From: Abyssisolibacter fermentans
GTDB lineage: Bacteria > Bacillota > Clostridia > Tissierellales > MCWD3
NCBI RefSeq assembly: GCF_001559865.1
Contig: NZ_LOHE01000049.1
Location: 1 to 64,000 of the forward strand
Direction: 5' to 3'
Length of the DNA stretch: 64,000 bases
In this document: piece by piece, positions 18,383 to 27,250 of the stretch
How positions within the stretch are numbered: the first letter of the stretch is position 1
Layout of the letters: each line of letters begins with the position of its first letter
Program-made: the position numbers and the translations under genes
Notes under the pieces: generated by a model
Database searches by the model: none
Seen by the model: the letters and a program-made list of their open reading frames with translations, nothing else
Told to the model about the DNA's origin: nothing

Positions 18383-18604
18383 CTGCTTCTATGATAATAT
18401 GTAATAAAATCCCATTGTATTTATAATCAATTTCATTATCTTCAAAACTGTTAACTCCATAGGAATTTGATATTCCAGTAAATTAGGTTTTTCTCATTCT
18501 ACTATATTATTTACGAAAGTTCTAATAATCTTAGTCTTTTCAATTTCACTCGTATCATTTTGATAAAGTACCTTAGGATATATATTTACTCCTAATAGCT
18601 CTAT
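18383..18604 (-). pseudogene. Relic of the TIGR04066-like maturation gene (fragment A)
   Basis: The minus strand encodes IELLGVNIYPKVLYQNDTSE, an in-frame stop after NNIVE, then a frameshift and SYGVNSFEDNEIDYKYNGIL. This matches the middle of the intact gene at 27251-28369 (ELLGGNIYPKALYGDD..., SPYGVNSFGDDEIDYKYNGIL). The 5' break is at the codons for IELL, as in fragments B and C. Confidence 0.85.
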
Positions 18605-18616
18605 TTAAAATAATTC

Positions 18617-18649
18617 AAGCAGAAAAACTTAGGTTTTGTTTTTCTGCTT
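18617..18649 (-). terminator. Hairpin after an SBP gene (type A)
   Basis: AAGCAGAAAAAC...GTTTTTCTGCTT stem just past the stop at 18672, abutting the break of maturation relic A. Probable terminator. Confidence 0.6.
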
Positions 18650-18671
18650 GATAACATCAATCTATTGTTTC

Positions 18672-20003
18672 TTATTCATTCAGCCACATATTGTACTTAT
18701 ACTCCAGTTTCTCTAATTCTCTACTTAACTCTTCATCTGTATAAGCTTCATCTGCAAATATAAATTTTGCAAAATCTTTGTATATCATATTTTTTATTTC
18801 CTGGATTATCCTACTATTAGTACAATCCTTATAATTTCCATTATTAATTTGTTGTAAAATATATTTTCTTAAAGCTACAGCTTTTTCATTAATATTTTTT
18901 TCTTTCTCTATTTTCTCAATTTCATCTTCAATATCCTTATTCACTGGATATAAAGTATCCATATCTGATAGATACATTTCTAATTGGGTTTCATTACTAA
19001 GTAATCCATTTACAAATTGCATACCTAAATCGGTATTTTTTCCATTTTTATTTACTATGACTCCAAATTTTTCAATTAACCTTTCTTTTTCAAACATCAT
19101 ACAAGGTACTACTATCTTATCTTTAATATCAATATACTCACCTACATCTAATGATTTTAAACCATTTTTGGCACTACTCTTCCATAATCTTCTGTAATCA
19201 TTAGTTTTTGATTCATTGTACTCTTTTGAATTTGTATCAAAAATCATATTATAGTAGTTTTCATATTTATAGTTTTTATTCAAAATGTATTTGCCTGAAA
19301 ATATTTCTTTCCTTACATCTTTTATATACTGAATAACTCTTGAATTATTTAGATTGATTTTTTTGTTTCTTTCATCTAATATCTCTAAATCATAAATCAT
19401 AGGTAATATAAATTCATAATATTCTTCATCATTAAAATATTCTGGTTTGATTCTAAAGTACTCTTTTTTTATTTTCAAATAATCTTCTCTAGTCAAATCA
19501 GGCTTTAAATCGTCTATTCCTAATTTTGCAGTTGCATTTCTATTAAATGCAACTGCCCAATGAAGTATACCTATTGGAGTAAAATAACATCCATCATCCA
19601 ACAGTTCATTATATATTTTTTTTGCATTTGGTATTTTCCCTTCAGTATTTAATGCAACCCCCTGTTGTATATATTCTTCATATCTACTATAGTCTGATAT
19701 AAATATTAAAGTTGGTCCTTCTTTTAAATATAACTTTGCATTTGCTTTTTTGGCATAATCATCCTCGTTATTTCCCTTTACTACATCGAATTTCACTTTT
19801 ATACCAGTTTCTAATTCAAATTTTTGTGCGTACATATATACAGTCGTAAAAATAATTTTTATCTCAGTATACTCAATATCTCTAATTAAGATAGTTATTT
19901 CTTTTTGATCATCATCTGTAATATCATTTGAATCATTTGAGCAACCAATAGATAATACCATCAATATAATACATATGATTAGAACAGTTGCAATTTTTTT
20001 CAT
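18672..20003 (-). CDS. Lipoprotein solute-binding protein, array copy 5 (short-linker type)
   Basis: 443 residues, lipobox VLSIGC. One of the more divergent members: the usual TERFE segment is AQKFE, PVGM becomes PIGI (PIGILHWAVAFNR), and the DWTRE motif is DLTRE. It keeps GPTLIFISDY, SGKYILNKNYKYENYYNMIF and the ending KLEYKYNMWLNE. The linker is short (EIEKIEKEKNINEKAV). The ATG at 20003 follows AGAGGTGTGATA. A type A hairpin follows the gene. Confidence 0.85.
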   Translation of the reverse strand: MKKIATVLIICIILMVLSIGCSNDSNDITDDDQKEITILIRDIEYTEIKIIFTTVYMYAQKFELETGIKVKFDVVKGNNEDDYAKKANAKLYLKEGPTLIFISDYSRYEEYIQQGVALNTEGKIPNAKKIYNELLDDGCYFTPIGILHWAVAFNRNATAKLGIDDLKPDLTREDYLKIKKEYFRIKPEYFNDEEYYEFILPMIYDLEILDERNKKINLNNSRVIQYIKDVRKEIFSGKYILNKNYKYENYYNMIFDTNSKEYNESKTNDYRRLWKSSAKNGLKSLDVGEYIDIKDKIVVPCMMFEKERLIEKFGVIVNKNGKNTDLGMQFVNGLLSNETQLEMYLSDMDTLYPVNKDIEDEIEKIEKEKNINEKAVALRKYILQQINNGNYKDCTNSRIIQEIKNMIYKDFAKFIFADEAYTDEELSRELEKLEYKYNMWLNE

Positions 20004-20094
20004 TATCACACCTCTTTAATCCTTCAATATGCAGTTTTACTAATTAATCTATAAATTGAATCTAAATTCAAATTCTTTGTATGTAATATAATTC

Positions 20095-20128
20095 AAGCAG
20101 AAAAACTTAGGTTTTTGTTTTTCTGCTT
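20095..20128 (-). terminator. Hairpin after an SBP gene (type A)
   Basis: AAGCAGAAAAACTTAGG...TTTTTCTGCTT stem, about 23 bases beyond the stop at 20151. The following 90 bases reach the next SBP start with no recognisable relic. Probable terminator. Confidence 0.6.
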
Positions 20129-20150
20129 TATAACATCAATTTATTGTTTC

Positions 20151-21512
20151 CTATTCATTCAGCCACATATTATACTTATTCTCTAACTTCTGTAATTCAC
20201 TACCTAACTCTTCATCTGTATAGGCTTCATCTGCAAAGATAAATTTTGCAAAATCTTTGTATATCATATTTTTTATTTCCTGATTTACTCTACTATTAGA
20301 ACAACGCCTATAATTACCAGTCTTGATTTGTTGTAAAATATATTTTCTTAGATCTACAGCTTTTTCATTAGTGCTTTTATCTTTCTCTATTTTCTCAATT
20401 TCATTCACTATTTCCTTATTCACCGGATATAAAGCATCCGCTTCTGTTTTATACATTTCTAATTGAATCTCATCACTAAGTAATCCATTTATAAACTCCA
20501 TAGCTAACTCAATATTTTTTCCATTTTTATTTACAATAAAACCACATGTATAAAGTAGGTCATCTTTTCCATATATAATATTAGGTAAAACAATATCATC
20601 TCTCAAATCAATAAAATCAGCTATTTCTAAGGATTTCAAACCATTAATACCGAACAGATCTTTTCTGAGATTTTCATTGTCATGTCTACGTTTTAAGTCT
20701 CTTGATTCTTTATGTTCTTCTGAATCTTTTTCAAAAATCATATTATAATAGTTTTCATAAGTATAATCTTTATTTATAATATATTTACCTGAAAATATTT
20801 CTTCTCTTACATCATTTATATATTGAATAACTCTTGTATTATTTAGACTCGCTTCCTTGTTTGATTCATCTAAAATCTCTAAATCATTAATCATAAATAT
20901 CAAAAGATTCCAATATTCCTGTGCACAAAAATATTCTGGTTCAAGTTTTAACCATTTTTCTTTAATCTTTAAATAATCTTCTCTAGTCCAGTCAAATTTA
21001 GGGTCATCTATTTCTAATTTGTCAACTGCACATCTATTAAGTGCAGTTGCCCAATGAAGCATACCTACTGGAACAAAATAATGTCCATCATCCAACAAAC
21101 TATCATATACTTTTATAAGATTTGGAATCCTTCCTTCAGTATTTACTGCAATCCCCTGTTCTATATAATCTCTGTATGTACTATAGTCTGAAATATATAT
21201 TAAAGTTGGTCCTTCTTTTAAATATAATTTTGTATTTATTTTCTTATCATAATCATCCTCATTATTTCCATTAATTATGTCAAAGTTTACTTTCATTCCA
21301 TTTTCTGTTTCGAATTTTTTTGAGTACCTATATATAGTACTATAATTAGCTTTTATATTTGATAAATCATAATCTTTTATTACAATAGTTATCTCTCTCT
21401 GCTTTTCATCTTTGCTATCAGCATCTATTGTAATGTCATCTGAATTATTTGAGCAACCGATAGTCAGCAACGCCAATACAATACATAATATTAAACATAA
21501 AATTTTTTTCAT
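20151..21512 (-). CDS. Lipoprotein solute-binding protein, array copy 4 (short-linker type)
   Basis: 453 residues, lipobox LLTIGC, with the acidic insert TIDADSKDEKQ after the lipid anchor. Core motifs: GPTLIYISDY, PVGMLHWATALNR, DWTREDYLKI, SGKYIINKDYTYENYYNMIF, KLENKYNMWLNE. Short linker (EKIEKDKSTNEKAVDLRK). Twelve extra upstream codons are open, but the ATG at 21512 follows AGAGGTGTGATA, the array's second leader type. The maturation and acyl-carrier relics lie upstream of it. Confidence 0.85.
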   Translation of the reverse strand: MKKILCLILCIVLALLTIGCSNNSDDITIDADSKDEKQREITIVIKDYDLSNIKANYSTIYRYSKKFETENGMKVNFDIINGNNEDDYDKKINTKLYLKEGPTLIYISDYSTYRDYIEQGIAVNTEGRIPNLIKVYDSLLDDGHYFVPVGMLHWATALNRCAVDKLEIDDPKFDWTREDYLKIKEKWLKLEPEYFCAQEYWNLLIFMINDLEILDESNKEASLNNTRVIQYINDVREEIFSGKYIINKDYTYENYYNMIFEKDSEEHKESRDLKRRHDNENLRKDLFGINGLKSLEIADFIDLRDDIVLPNIIYGKDDLLYTCGFIVNKNGKNIELAMEFINGLLSDEIQLEMYKTEADALYPVNKEIVNEIEKIEKDKSTNEKAVDLRKYILQQIKTGNYRRCSNSRVNQEIKNMIYKDFAKFIFADEAYTDEELGSELQKLENKYNMWLNE

Positions 21513-21544
21513 TATCACACCTCTTCCTTCCTTAATAAACAGCT

Positions 21545-21720
21545 TCATTAATTATCTTATTAATTGAATATAAATCCATAAAATTCTCTGGTCTAATTTT
21601 TTCTGTTAGAATAACCTTTCCAATAGTTTCTTCAACCATACACATAAATTCTATTAAGTCTAAAGGATATCAGTCTTTAATATCAGCTTGTCTAAGTAGT
21701 TTTTGTTTTAATTTGTATAT
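21545..21720 (-). pseudogene. Relic of the acyl-carrier-like gene
   Basis: Matches 26981-27211 over most of its length on the minus strand (blocks encoding KLILK-like, PLDLIEF-like and NLDSIYR-like segments) with frame breaks. It is highly similar to the relic at 18056-18180, as part of a duplicated spacer. Confidence 0.65.
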
Positions 21721-21884
21721 ATTTTATCTTATTAGTTTTTACTAAAAAAAATTATAGATATACTTGTCAGTTTTCTTGAATCTATATTCTATTTTATTAT
21801 ATTATATCATTATATTTTATTTTTTGTAAATTATTATTATTAATTATATTTTATACCTTATTTTCTATTGTTTTATTCTGACCT

Positions 21885-22118
21885 CTAGATATAGTGCTTC
21901 TATGATAATATGTTATAAAATCCCATTATATTTATAATCAATTTCATCATCTCCAAAACTGTTAATTCCATAGGGACTTGATATAATTAGTAAGTTAGGT
22001 TTTTCACTCTCTACAATATTGTTTACAAAAGTTCTGATAGCCTTAATCTTTTCAATTTCTCCAACATCATTTTGATAAAGTACCTTAGGATATATATTTA
22101 CTCCTAATAGCTCTATTT
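21885..22118 (-). pseudogene. Relic of the TIGR04066-like maturation gene (fragment B)
   Basis: Minus strand is homologous to the centre of 27251-28369 (IELLGVNIYPKVLYQNDVGE-like start, then SPYGINSFGDDEIDYKYNGIL-like). The truncation point before IELL is identical to fragments A and C, and the type A hairpin adjoins it. Frame broken. Confidence 0.85.
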
Positions 22119-22128
22119 AAAATAATAC

Positions 22129-22161
22129 AAGCAGAAAAACTTATATTTTATTTTTCTGCTT
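22129..22161 (-). terminator. Hairpin after an SBP gene (type A)
   Basis: AAGCAGAAAAAC and its complement frame an AT-rich loop, about 23 bases after the stop at 22184. Probable terminator. Confidence 0.55.
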
Positions 22162-22183
22162 TATAACATCAAGTTATTGTTTT

Positions 22184-23548
22184 CTATTCATTCAGCCACA
22201 TATTATATTTATTTTCTAGCTTCTGTAATTCTCTACCTAACTGTTCATCTGTATAAGCTTGATCTGCAAATATAAATTTTGCAAAATCTTTCTGTATCAT
22301 AGTTTTTATTTCCTTAATTATCCTACTATCATAAGAACGCTTGTAGTTACCAATTTTAACCTGTTGTAAAATATATTTTCTTAGCTTTATAGCTTTTTCA
22401 TTAATTTCTTTTTCTTTCTCTATTTTCTCAATGTCATTCTCTATTTCCCTATTTACTGGATAAGCAGTTTCAAATTCTATGCTTTTAAACATCTCTAATT
22501 GAATTTCATCACTAAGTAATCCATTTATAAATTCCATACCTAAATCAATATTTTTCCCATTTCTGTTTACAATAAATCCACATGTAGCAAGTAAATCATC
22601 ATTTTCTTTAATAATATTAGGTAAAGCAACATCGTTTCTCATATTAATAAAATGAGCTATTTCTAAGGATTTTAAACCATTAGTAAGCAAGCTATATTTT
22701 TTCAAACTATCATTTTCATTTACATATTTTAATTTACTTGCTTGTTTATATTCTTTTGAATTTCTTTCAATAACCATATTATAAAAGTTTTCACAAGTAT
22801 AATCGTTATTTATAATATATTTACCTGAAAATATCTCTTCTCTAACATCATTTAAATATTGAATAACTTTTGAATTATTTAGATTCACTTTTTTATTTGC
22901 TTCATCAATAATTTCTATATTATTAATCATAAATGTTAAAAGTTCCTCATAATCACTTTCACAAAAATATTCTTTTTCTATCTCTAACCATTTTTCTTTA
23001 ATCTCTAAATACTCTTCTCTAGTCCAGTCAAATTTAGGGTCATCTATTTCTAATTTATCAATTGCACATCTATTAAGTACAACTGCCCAATGAGTCATAC
23101 CAACTGGAATAAAATAATGTCCATCATCGCATAAACTATCATATACTTTTAAGAAATTTGGAATCTTCCCTTCAGTGTTTACTGCAATCCTCTGTTCTGT
23201 ATAATTCCTATATGTACCATATCCTGCAATATATATTAAGGTTGGTCCCTCTTTTAAATATAATTTTGTATTTATTTTCTTATTATAATCATCAGCATTA
23301 TTTCCTTTAATTACATCTAAATTCACTTTTACCCCATTTTCTATTTCGAATCTTTTAAAATATGCATATATAACACTATTATAGTTTTTCATATCCCAAA
23401 GCTCATAATCTTTTATTAAAATAGTTATCTCTTTCTGATTATCATCTTTGCTATCAACTTCTGTTGTAATATCATTTGTATTATTTGAGCAGCTAATAGT
23501 TAATAACAACAATATAATGCATAAGACTAAAACTCCAATTTTTCTCAT
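22184..23548 (-). CDS. Lipoprotein solute-binding protein, array copy 3 (short-linker type)
   Basis: 454 residues, lipobox LLTISC; the first 28 residues are almost identical to copy 7 (15136), although the rest groups with short-linker copies. This suggests gene conversion or recombination between paralogues. Core motifs: GPTLIYIAGY, PVGMTHWAVVLNR, DWTREEYLEI, SGKYIINNDYTCENFYNMV, ending DEQLGRELQKLENKYNMWLNE in two overlapping parts. The start at 23548 follows AGAGGTGTGATA. Confidence 0.85.
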   Translation of the reverse strand: MRKIGVLVLCIILLLLTISCSNNTNDITTEVDSKDDNQKEITILIKDYELWDMKNYNSVIYAYFKRFEIENGVKVNLDVIKGNNADDYNKKINTKLYLKEGPTLIYIAGYGTYRNYTEQRIAVNTEGKIPNFLKVYDSLCDDGHYFIPVGMTHWAVVLNRCAIDKLEIDDPKFDWTREEYLEIKEKWLEIEKEYFCESDYEELLTFMINNIEIIDEANKKVNLNNSKVIQYLNDVREEIFSGKYIINNDYTCENFYNMVIERNSKEYKQASKLKYVNENDSLKKYSLLTNGLKSLEIAHFINMRNDVALPNIIKENDDLLATCGFIVNRNGKNIDLGMEFINGLLSDEIQLEMFKSIEFETAYPVNREIENDIEKIEKEKEINEKAIKLRKYILQQVKIGNYKRSYDSRIIKEIKTMIQKDFAKFIFADQAYTDEQLGRELQKLENKYNMWLNE

Positions 23549-23574
23549 TATCACACCTCTTTAATCTTCAAGAA

Positions 23575-23760
23575 ACATTTTAATTAATTAATCTATAAAT
23601 TGAATCTAAATTCTTAAAATTTTCTGGGCTAATTTTTTCTATTGGAATAACTTTCTCAGTAGTTTCTTCAACTACACATATACTCTATTAAATCTAGTGG
23701 ATATATATTCTTTAAAATCAGCTTGTCTGATTGTATCTGTTGTTCTTTAAAACACTTTTT
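23575..23760 (-). pseudogene. Relic of the acyl-carrier-like gene, most complete copy
   Basis: On the minus strand it reads KKCFKEQQIQSDKLILKNIY-PLDLIEY, breaks frame, then VVEETTEKVIPIEKISPENF and KNLDSIYRLIN. Apart from the frameshift this parallels the intact protein end to end. It sits directly upstream of an SBP start, as in the intact module. Confidence 0.8.
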
Positions 23761-23863
23761 CATAATTACAAATAATTATTTTTTTATCATTTCAGTATCC
23801 CATTCCCAATAATTATTGTTTCTTTTGATATACTTCTTTAAAGTCTTCTACATAAACTAATCT

Positions 23864-25201
23864 TTATTCATTAAGCCACAAATTATATTTATTTTCTACT
23901 TTCTGCAATTCTCTGCTCAACTCTTCATCTGTATATAGTTCATCTGAAAAAATAAACTTTACTATTTGTTTATTCCACATACTTTCAATTTCTTTAAATA
24001 CTTTGCTTCCATCATTCATTGATTTGTATTTACCTTCTTCAATTTGTGATAATAAATATTTCATCAATTCTGTAAGTTTTGCATTAATATTATTTTCTTT
24101 TTCTATAGTCTCAATTTCCTTTTCTATTTTTTTGTTTACTGGATAATAAGGAAACCTTTTGTCATTATATATTTGTAATTGAACATCATCACTTAACAAA
24201 CCGCTTATAAACTCTAATCCAATATCTATATTTTCACCATTTTTATTCACGATAAAACCCCATGAGCTCAAAGAACCATTATATATCACATTTGGTAGAA
24301 TAACTAATTCATTTAAAAAAATATTGTCTCTTAATGTTATTGTTTTAAGTGGATTTTTCCTGAAATAAACCTTTCTTAGAGATTGATTTGATGTCTTTTC
24401 AATTGTATCAACATTTTCTTTATACTCATCAGAATTCATATTAAAAAACATATTATAATAGTTTTCATAATTGTAATTTTCATTTAACATATACTTGCCC
24501 GAAAATATTTCATTTCTACTATTTTTTATAAAATCCTTAACTTTATCATTATTTAAGCTAACTGTTTTATTTGATTCATCTAATATTTCTAAATTATAAA
24601 ATTTGTTTCCTGCAAGTTCCCAAAATTCTTGAGTCGTAAAGTATCTAGGTGTATAATCTAACCATCTTTTCTTTATGTCAAAATAATCTTTAGTACTCCA
24701 ATCTAAACCTGGTTTAGGTATGCACATTTCATCTAATATTTTTTTATTTAAAACTAATGGTATATAATTCATTCCAATTGATACAAAATATCCTTCTTTT
24801 CTTATTCCAGAATATATTTTATTATAATTTTTTATTTTATCAGCTATTTTCAATGCTATACCTTGATCAATATATTCTTTATAACTCTCTCCGTCTGAAA
24901 TAAATATTAATGTTGGTCCATTTTTTATATAAAGTTTTGCATTTATTTTCTTTTGACATTCATCATCAGTTGCTGCATCTATAATATCAATATTTACATT
25001 AATCCCTTTATCTTTTTCAAATTTAGCTTTGTATTCTTTTAAAATAGTACCCATATTATCATAATCAAATTTCTTCATTAATATAATAATTTGTTTTGAA
25101 TCTTCATCCATTTTTTTATTTTTATATACATTATTTTCATTTGTGCAGCCAAACATAGATACCAGCATAATACAAATTATTATAATCAAAATCTTTTGCA
25201 T
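23864..25201 (-). CDS. Lipoprotein solute-binding protein, array copy 2 (divergent member)
   Basis: 445 residues and the most divergent SBP: lipobox SMFGC, a start sequence MQKILIIIICIM, FVSIGMNYIPLVLNKK where others have PVGMIHW..LNR, and KRWLDYTPRYFTTQEF. It keeps GPTLIFISDGESY, SGKYMLNENYNYENYYNMFF and the ending ELQKVENKYNLWLNE. The ATG at 25201 follows AGAGGAGTGTAATA; sixteen further upstream codons are open but lack a ribosome site. No clear hairpin follows. It may bind a different ligand or be an older branch. Confidence 0.85.
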   Translation of the reverse strand: MQKILIIIICIMLVSMFGCTNENNVYKNKKMDEDSKQIIILMKKFDYDNMGTILKEYKAKFEKDKGINVNIDIIDAATDDECQKKINAKLYIKNGPTLIFISDGESYKEYIDQGIALKIADKIKNYNKIYSGIRKEGYFVSIGMNYIPLVLNKKILDEMCIPKPGLDWSTKDYFDIKKRWLDYTPRYFTTQEFWELAGNKFYNLEILDESNKTVSLNNDKVKDFIKNSRNEIFSGKYMLNENYNYENYYNMFFNMNSDEYKENVDTIEKTSNQSLRKVYFRKNPLKTITLRDNIFLNELVILPNVIYNGSLSSWGFIVNKNGENIDIGLEFISGLLSDDVQLQIYNDKRFPYYPVNKKIEKEIETIEKENNINAKLTELMKYLLSQIEEGKYKSMNDGSKVFKEIESMWNKQIVKFIFSDELYTDEELSRELQKVENKYNLWLNE

Positions 25202-25282
25202 TATTACACTCCTCTTACAAAGTTGTAATTGACATTCTGCTGTTGACAATTCTTGCTTTCATTTGTTCTTTTCGCACATAAT

Positions 25283-25554
25283 GTTATTGTTGGAGCACAC
25301 GATAATAACTCTAATGTTTCTATATTCCTTTTATTCCACCTTAAATCTCTAACTCCATTTAGAAAAATATATTAGTATCAGGAAGTAGTGCTTCTATTAT
25401 GATATGTGATAAAATTCCGTTAAATCTATAATCAATTTCAACAATTTTATATTATTACAAATGTTCTAATTAAGTAGCTTAATCTTTTCTATTTTGATGA
25501 CATTATTTAGATAAAATTCTTTCGATATATATACTCTCTTAATAACTCTATTTA
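25283..25554 (-). pseudogene. Relic of the TIGR04066-like maturation gene (fragment C)
   Basis: Minus-strand homology to 27251-28369 extends farther 3' than in fragments A and B, into the block around TTGTTGGAGCACACGATA (encoding LLSCAPTI), but with an internal deletion. The 5' break falls at the same place as in A and B, next to a type A hairpin. Confidence 0.8.
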
Positions 25555-25563
25555 AAATAATTC

Positions 25564-25596
25564 AAGCAGAAAAACTTAGGTTTTGTTTTTCTGCTT
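25564..25596 (-). terminator. Hairpin after an SBP gene (type A)
   Basis: AAGCAGAAAAACTTAGG...GTTTTTCTGCTT stem, about 23 bases past the stop at 25619. It would end the intact RiPP module transcript. Confidence 0.6.
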
Positions 25597-25618
25597 TATA
25601 ACATCAAGCCATCATTTT

Positions 25619-26968
25619 CTATTCATTCAGCCACATATTATATTTATACTCTAGTTTCTCTAATTCTCTACTTAACTCTTCGTCTGTATATGCTTTATCT
25701 GCAAATATATATTTTGCAAAATCTTTGTATATCATATCTTTTACTTCTTCAATTATTCTGCTATTAGAATTATGTTTATAGTTACCATTTTTAATTTGCT
25801 GTAAAATATATTTTCTTAAAGCGATAGCTTTTTCATTGCTGTTTTTTTCTTTCTCTATTGTCTCAATTTCATTCTCTATATCCTTATTTACTGGATATAA
25901 AGAATTTTTTTCTGTTAGATACATTTCTAATTGAATCTCATCACTAAGTAATTCATTTATAAACTTCATACCTAAATCAATATTTTTTCCATTTTTATTT
26001 ATAATAAATCCAAATGTATCAAGTTGATTAGTTTCGAAATTTATTACATTCGGTAAAACAATTATATCTTTTAAATTTAGACATTCAGTCATTTCTAAAG
26101 ATTTTAAACCATTTTTACCAATCCAAAATTTTCTGAGATTTTCATTATCACAGCTTCGATGTAAATCTCTTGATGCATTATATTCTGCAGAATCTTTTTT
26201 AAAAATCACATTATAATAGTTTTCATAAGTATATTCTTTATTTATAATATATTTACCTGAAAATAATATTTCTTCTCTTATATCATTTATATATTGAATA
26301 ACTTTTGAATTATTCAAACTGACTTTTTTGTTTGATTTATCTAAAATTTTTAAATCTTCAACTAAAAATGAAACTTTTTCTATATATACCCATTTGTTAA
26401 AATGTTCCAATTTTCCTTTTAGCCATTTTTCATTAATCTTTATATAATCTTCTCTAGTCCAGTTGAGTTTAGGTTCATCTATCTCTAATTTATCAAATGC
26501 ACATCTGTTAAGTGCAGCTACCCAATGAATCATACCTATCGGAACAAAATAATTTCCATCGTCTAATAAACTATCATATACTTTTGTAAAATTTGTAATC
26601 TTACCTTTAGCATTTAATGCAATCCCCTGATCTATATATTCTTTGTATGTGCTAATATATGAAATATATATTAAAGTTGGTCCCTCTTCTAAATATAATT
26701 TTGTGTTCATCTTCTTATAATAATCATCAGCATTATTTCCACTAATTACATCAAAATTTACTTTTATGCCCGTTTCTTTTTCAAATCTTTCTGAGTAGTT
26801 ATATATAGTTTTAAATATAGTTTTTATATCTAAAAAATCAAAATCTTTAATCAAGATAGTTATCTCATCTTGCTTTATATCTGTTGTATGGTCATTTAAA
26901 TTACTTGAGCAGCTGATAGTTAATAACACCAATGTAATACATAAACTTAAAGCTATAATTCTTTTCAT
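25619..26968 (-). CDS. Lipoprotein solute-binding protein, array copy 1, in the intact RiPP module
   Basis: 449 residues, lipobox LLTISC. The SBP that directly follows the intact acyl-carrier-like gene (12-base gap), so it is the reference member of the module. Motifs: EITILIKDFDFLD, GPTLIYISYI, PIGMIHWVAALNR, NWTREDYIKI, LFSGKYIINKEYTYENYYNV and KLEYKYNMWLNE. Short linker. It has a one-residue insert before FSGKY and Glu for Gly near NELLSD. The start ATG follows AGAGGTGTAATA. Being in a peptide-maturation operon, it may bind the product or precursor outside the cell; this is inference. Confidence 0.88.
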   Translation of the reverse strand: MKRIIALSLCITLVLLTISCSSNLNDHTTDIKQDEITILIKDFDFLDIKTIFKTIYNYSERFEKETGIKVNFDVISGNNADDYYKKMNTKLYLEEGPTLIYISYISTYKEYIDQGIALNAKGKITNFTKVYDSLLDDGNYFVPIGMIHWVAALNRCAFDKLEIDEPKLNWTREDYIKINEKWLKGKLEHFNKWVYIEKVSFLVEDLKILDKSNKKVSLNNSKVIQYINDIREEILFSGKYIINKEYTYENYYNVIFKKDSAEYNASRDLHRSCDNENLRKFWIGKNGLKSLEMTECLNLKDIIVLPNVINFETNQLDTFGFIINKNGKNIDLGMKFINELLSDEIQLEMYLTEKNSLYPVNKDIENEIETIEKEKNSNEKAIALRKYILQQIKNGNYKHNSNSRIIEEVKDMIYKDFAKYIFADKAYTDEELSRELEKLEYKYNMWLNE

Positions 26969-26980
26969 TATTACACCTCT

Positions 26981-27211
26981 TTATTCATCAAGAAACGTTT
27001 TATTTATAATTCTATAAATTGAATCTAAATCCTTAAAATTCTCTGGTCTGATTTTTTCTATTGGAATAACCTCCCCAGTATTTTCTTCAACTGCACAAAT
27101 AAACTCTATTAAATCTAAAGGATATATCTCTTTTAAAATCAACCTGTCTAATTGTATTTGTTTTTCTTTAAAACACTTTGTCCTAAGTTTAAACAGTTGT
27201 TCTTTCGTCAT
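26981..27211 (-). CDS. Acyl-carrier-related protein of a peptide maturation system, no carrier serine
   Basis: A 76-residue helical protein with the acyl carrier fold pattern: YPLDLIEFICAVEENTG corresponds to helix II of ACPs, then VIPIEKIRPENFKDLDSIYR. In true carriers the DSL serine holds phosphopantetheine; here the site reads YPL, so it cannot be loaded in the usual way. Clostridial peptide-maturation loci are known to carry such a protein (TIGR04069-like, from memory). I prefer the ATG at 27211; a GTG at 27223 overlaps the AAGGAG site. It sits 39 bases after the TIGR04066-like gene. Role probably a docking or recognition protein. Confidence 0.75.
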   Translation of the reverse strand: MTKEQLFKLRTKCFKEKQIQLDRLILKEIYPLDLIEFICAVEENTGEVIPIEKIRPENFKDLDSIYRIINKTFLDE

Positions 27212-27250
27212 TTCAAAATTCACTCCTTAGAAAAACTTCAACTTTTCAAA

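Noticed and set aside
11686-25596. Type A and B hairpins as attachment or origin sites
   Set aside because: They follow SBP stop codons at a constant distance, so transcript-end function is the simpler reading; no integrase or replication genes are present.
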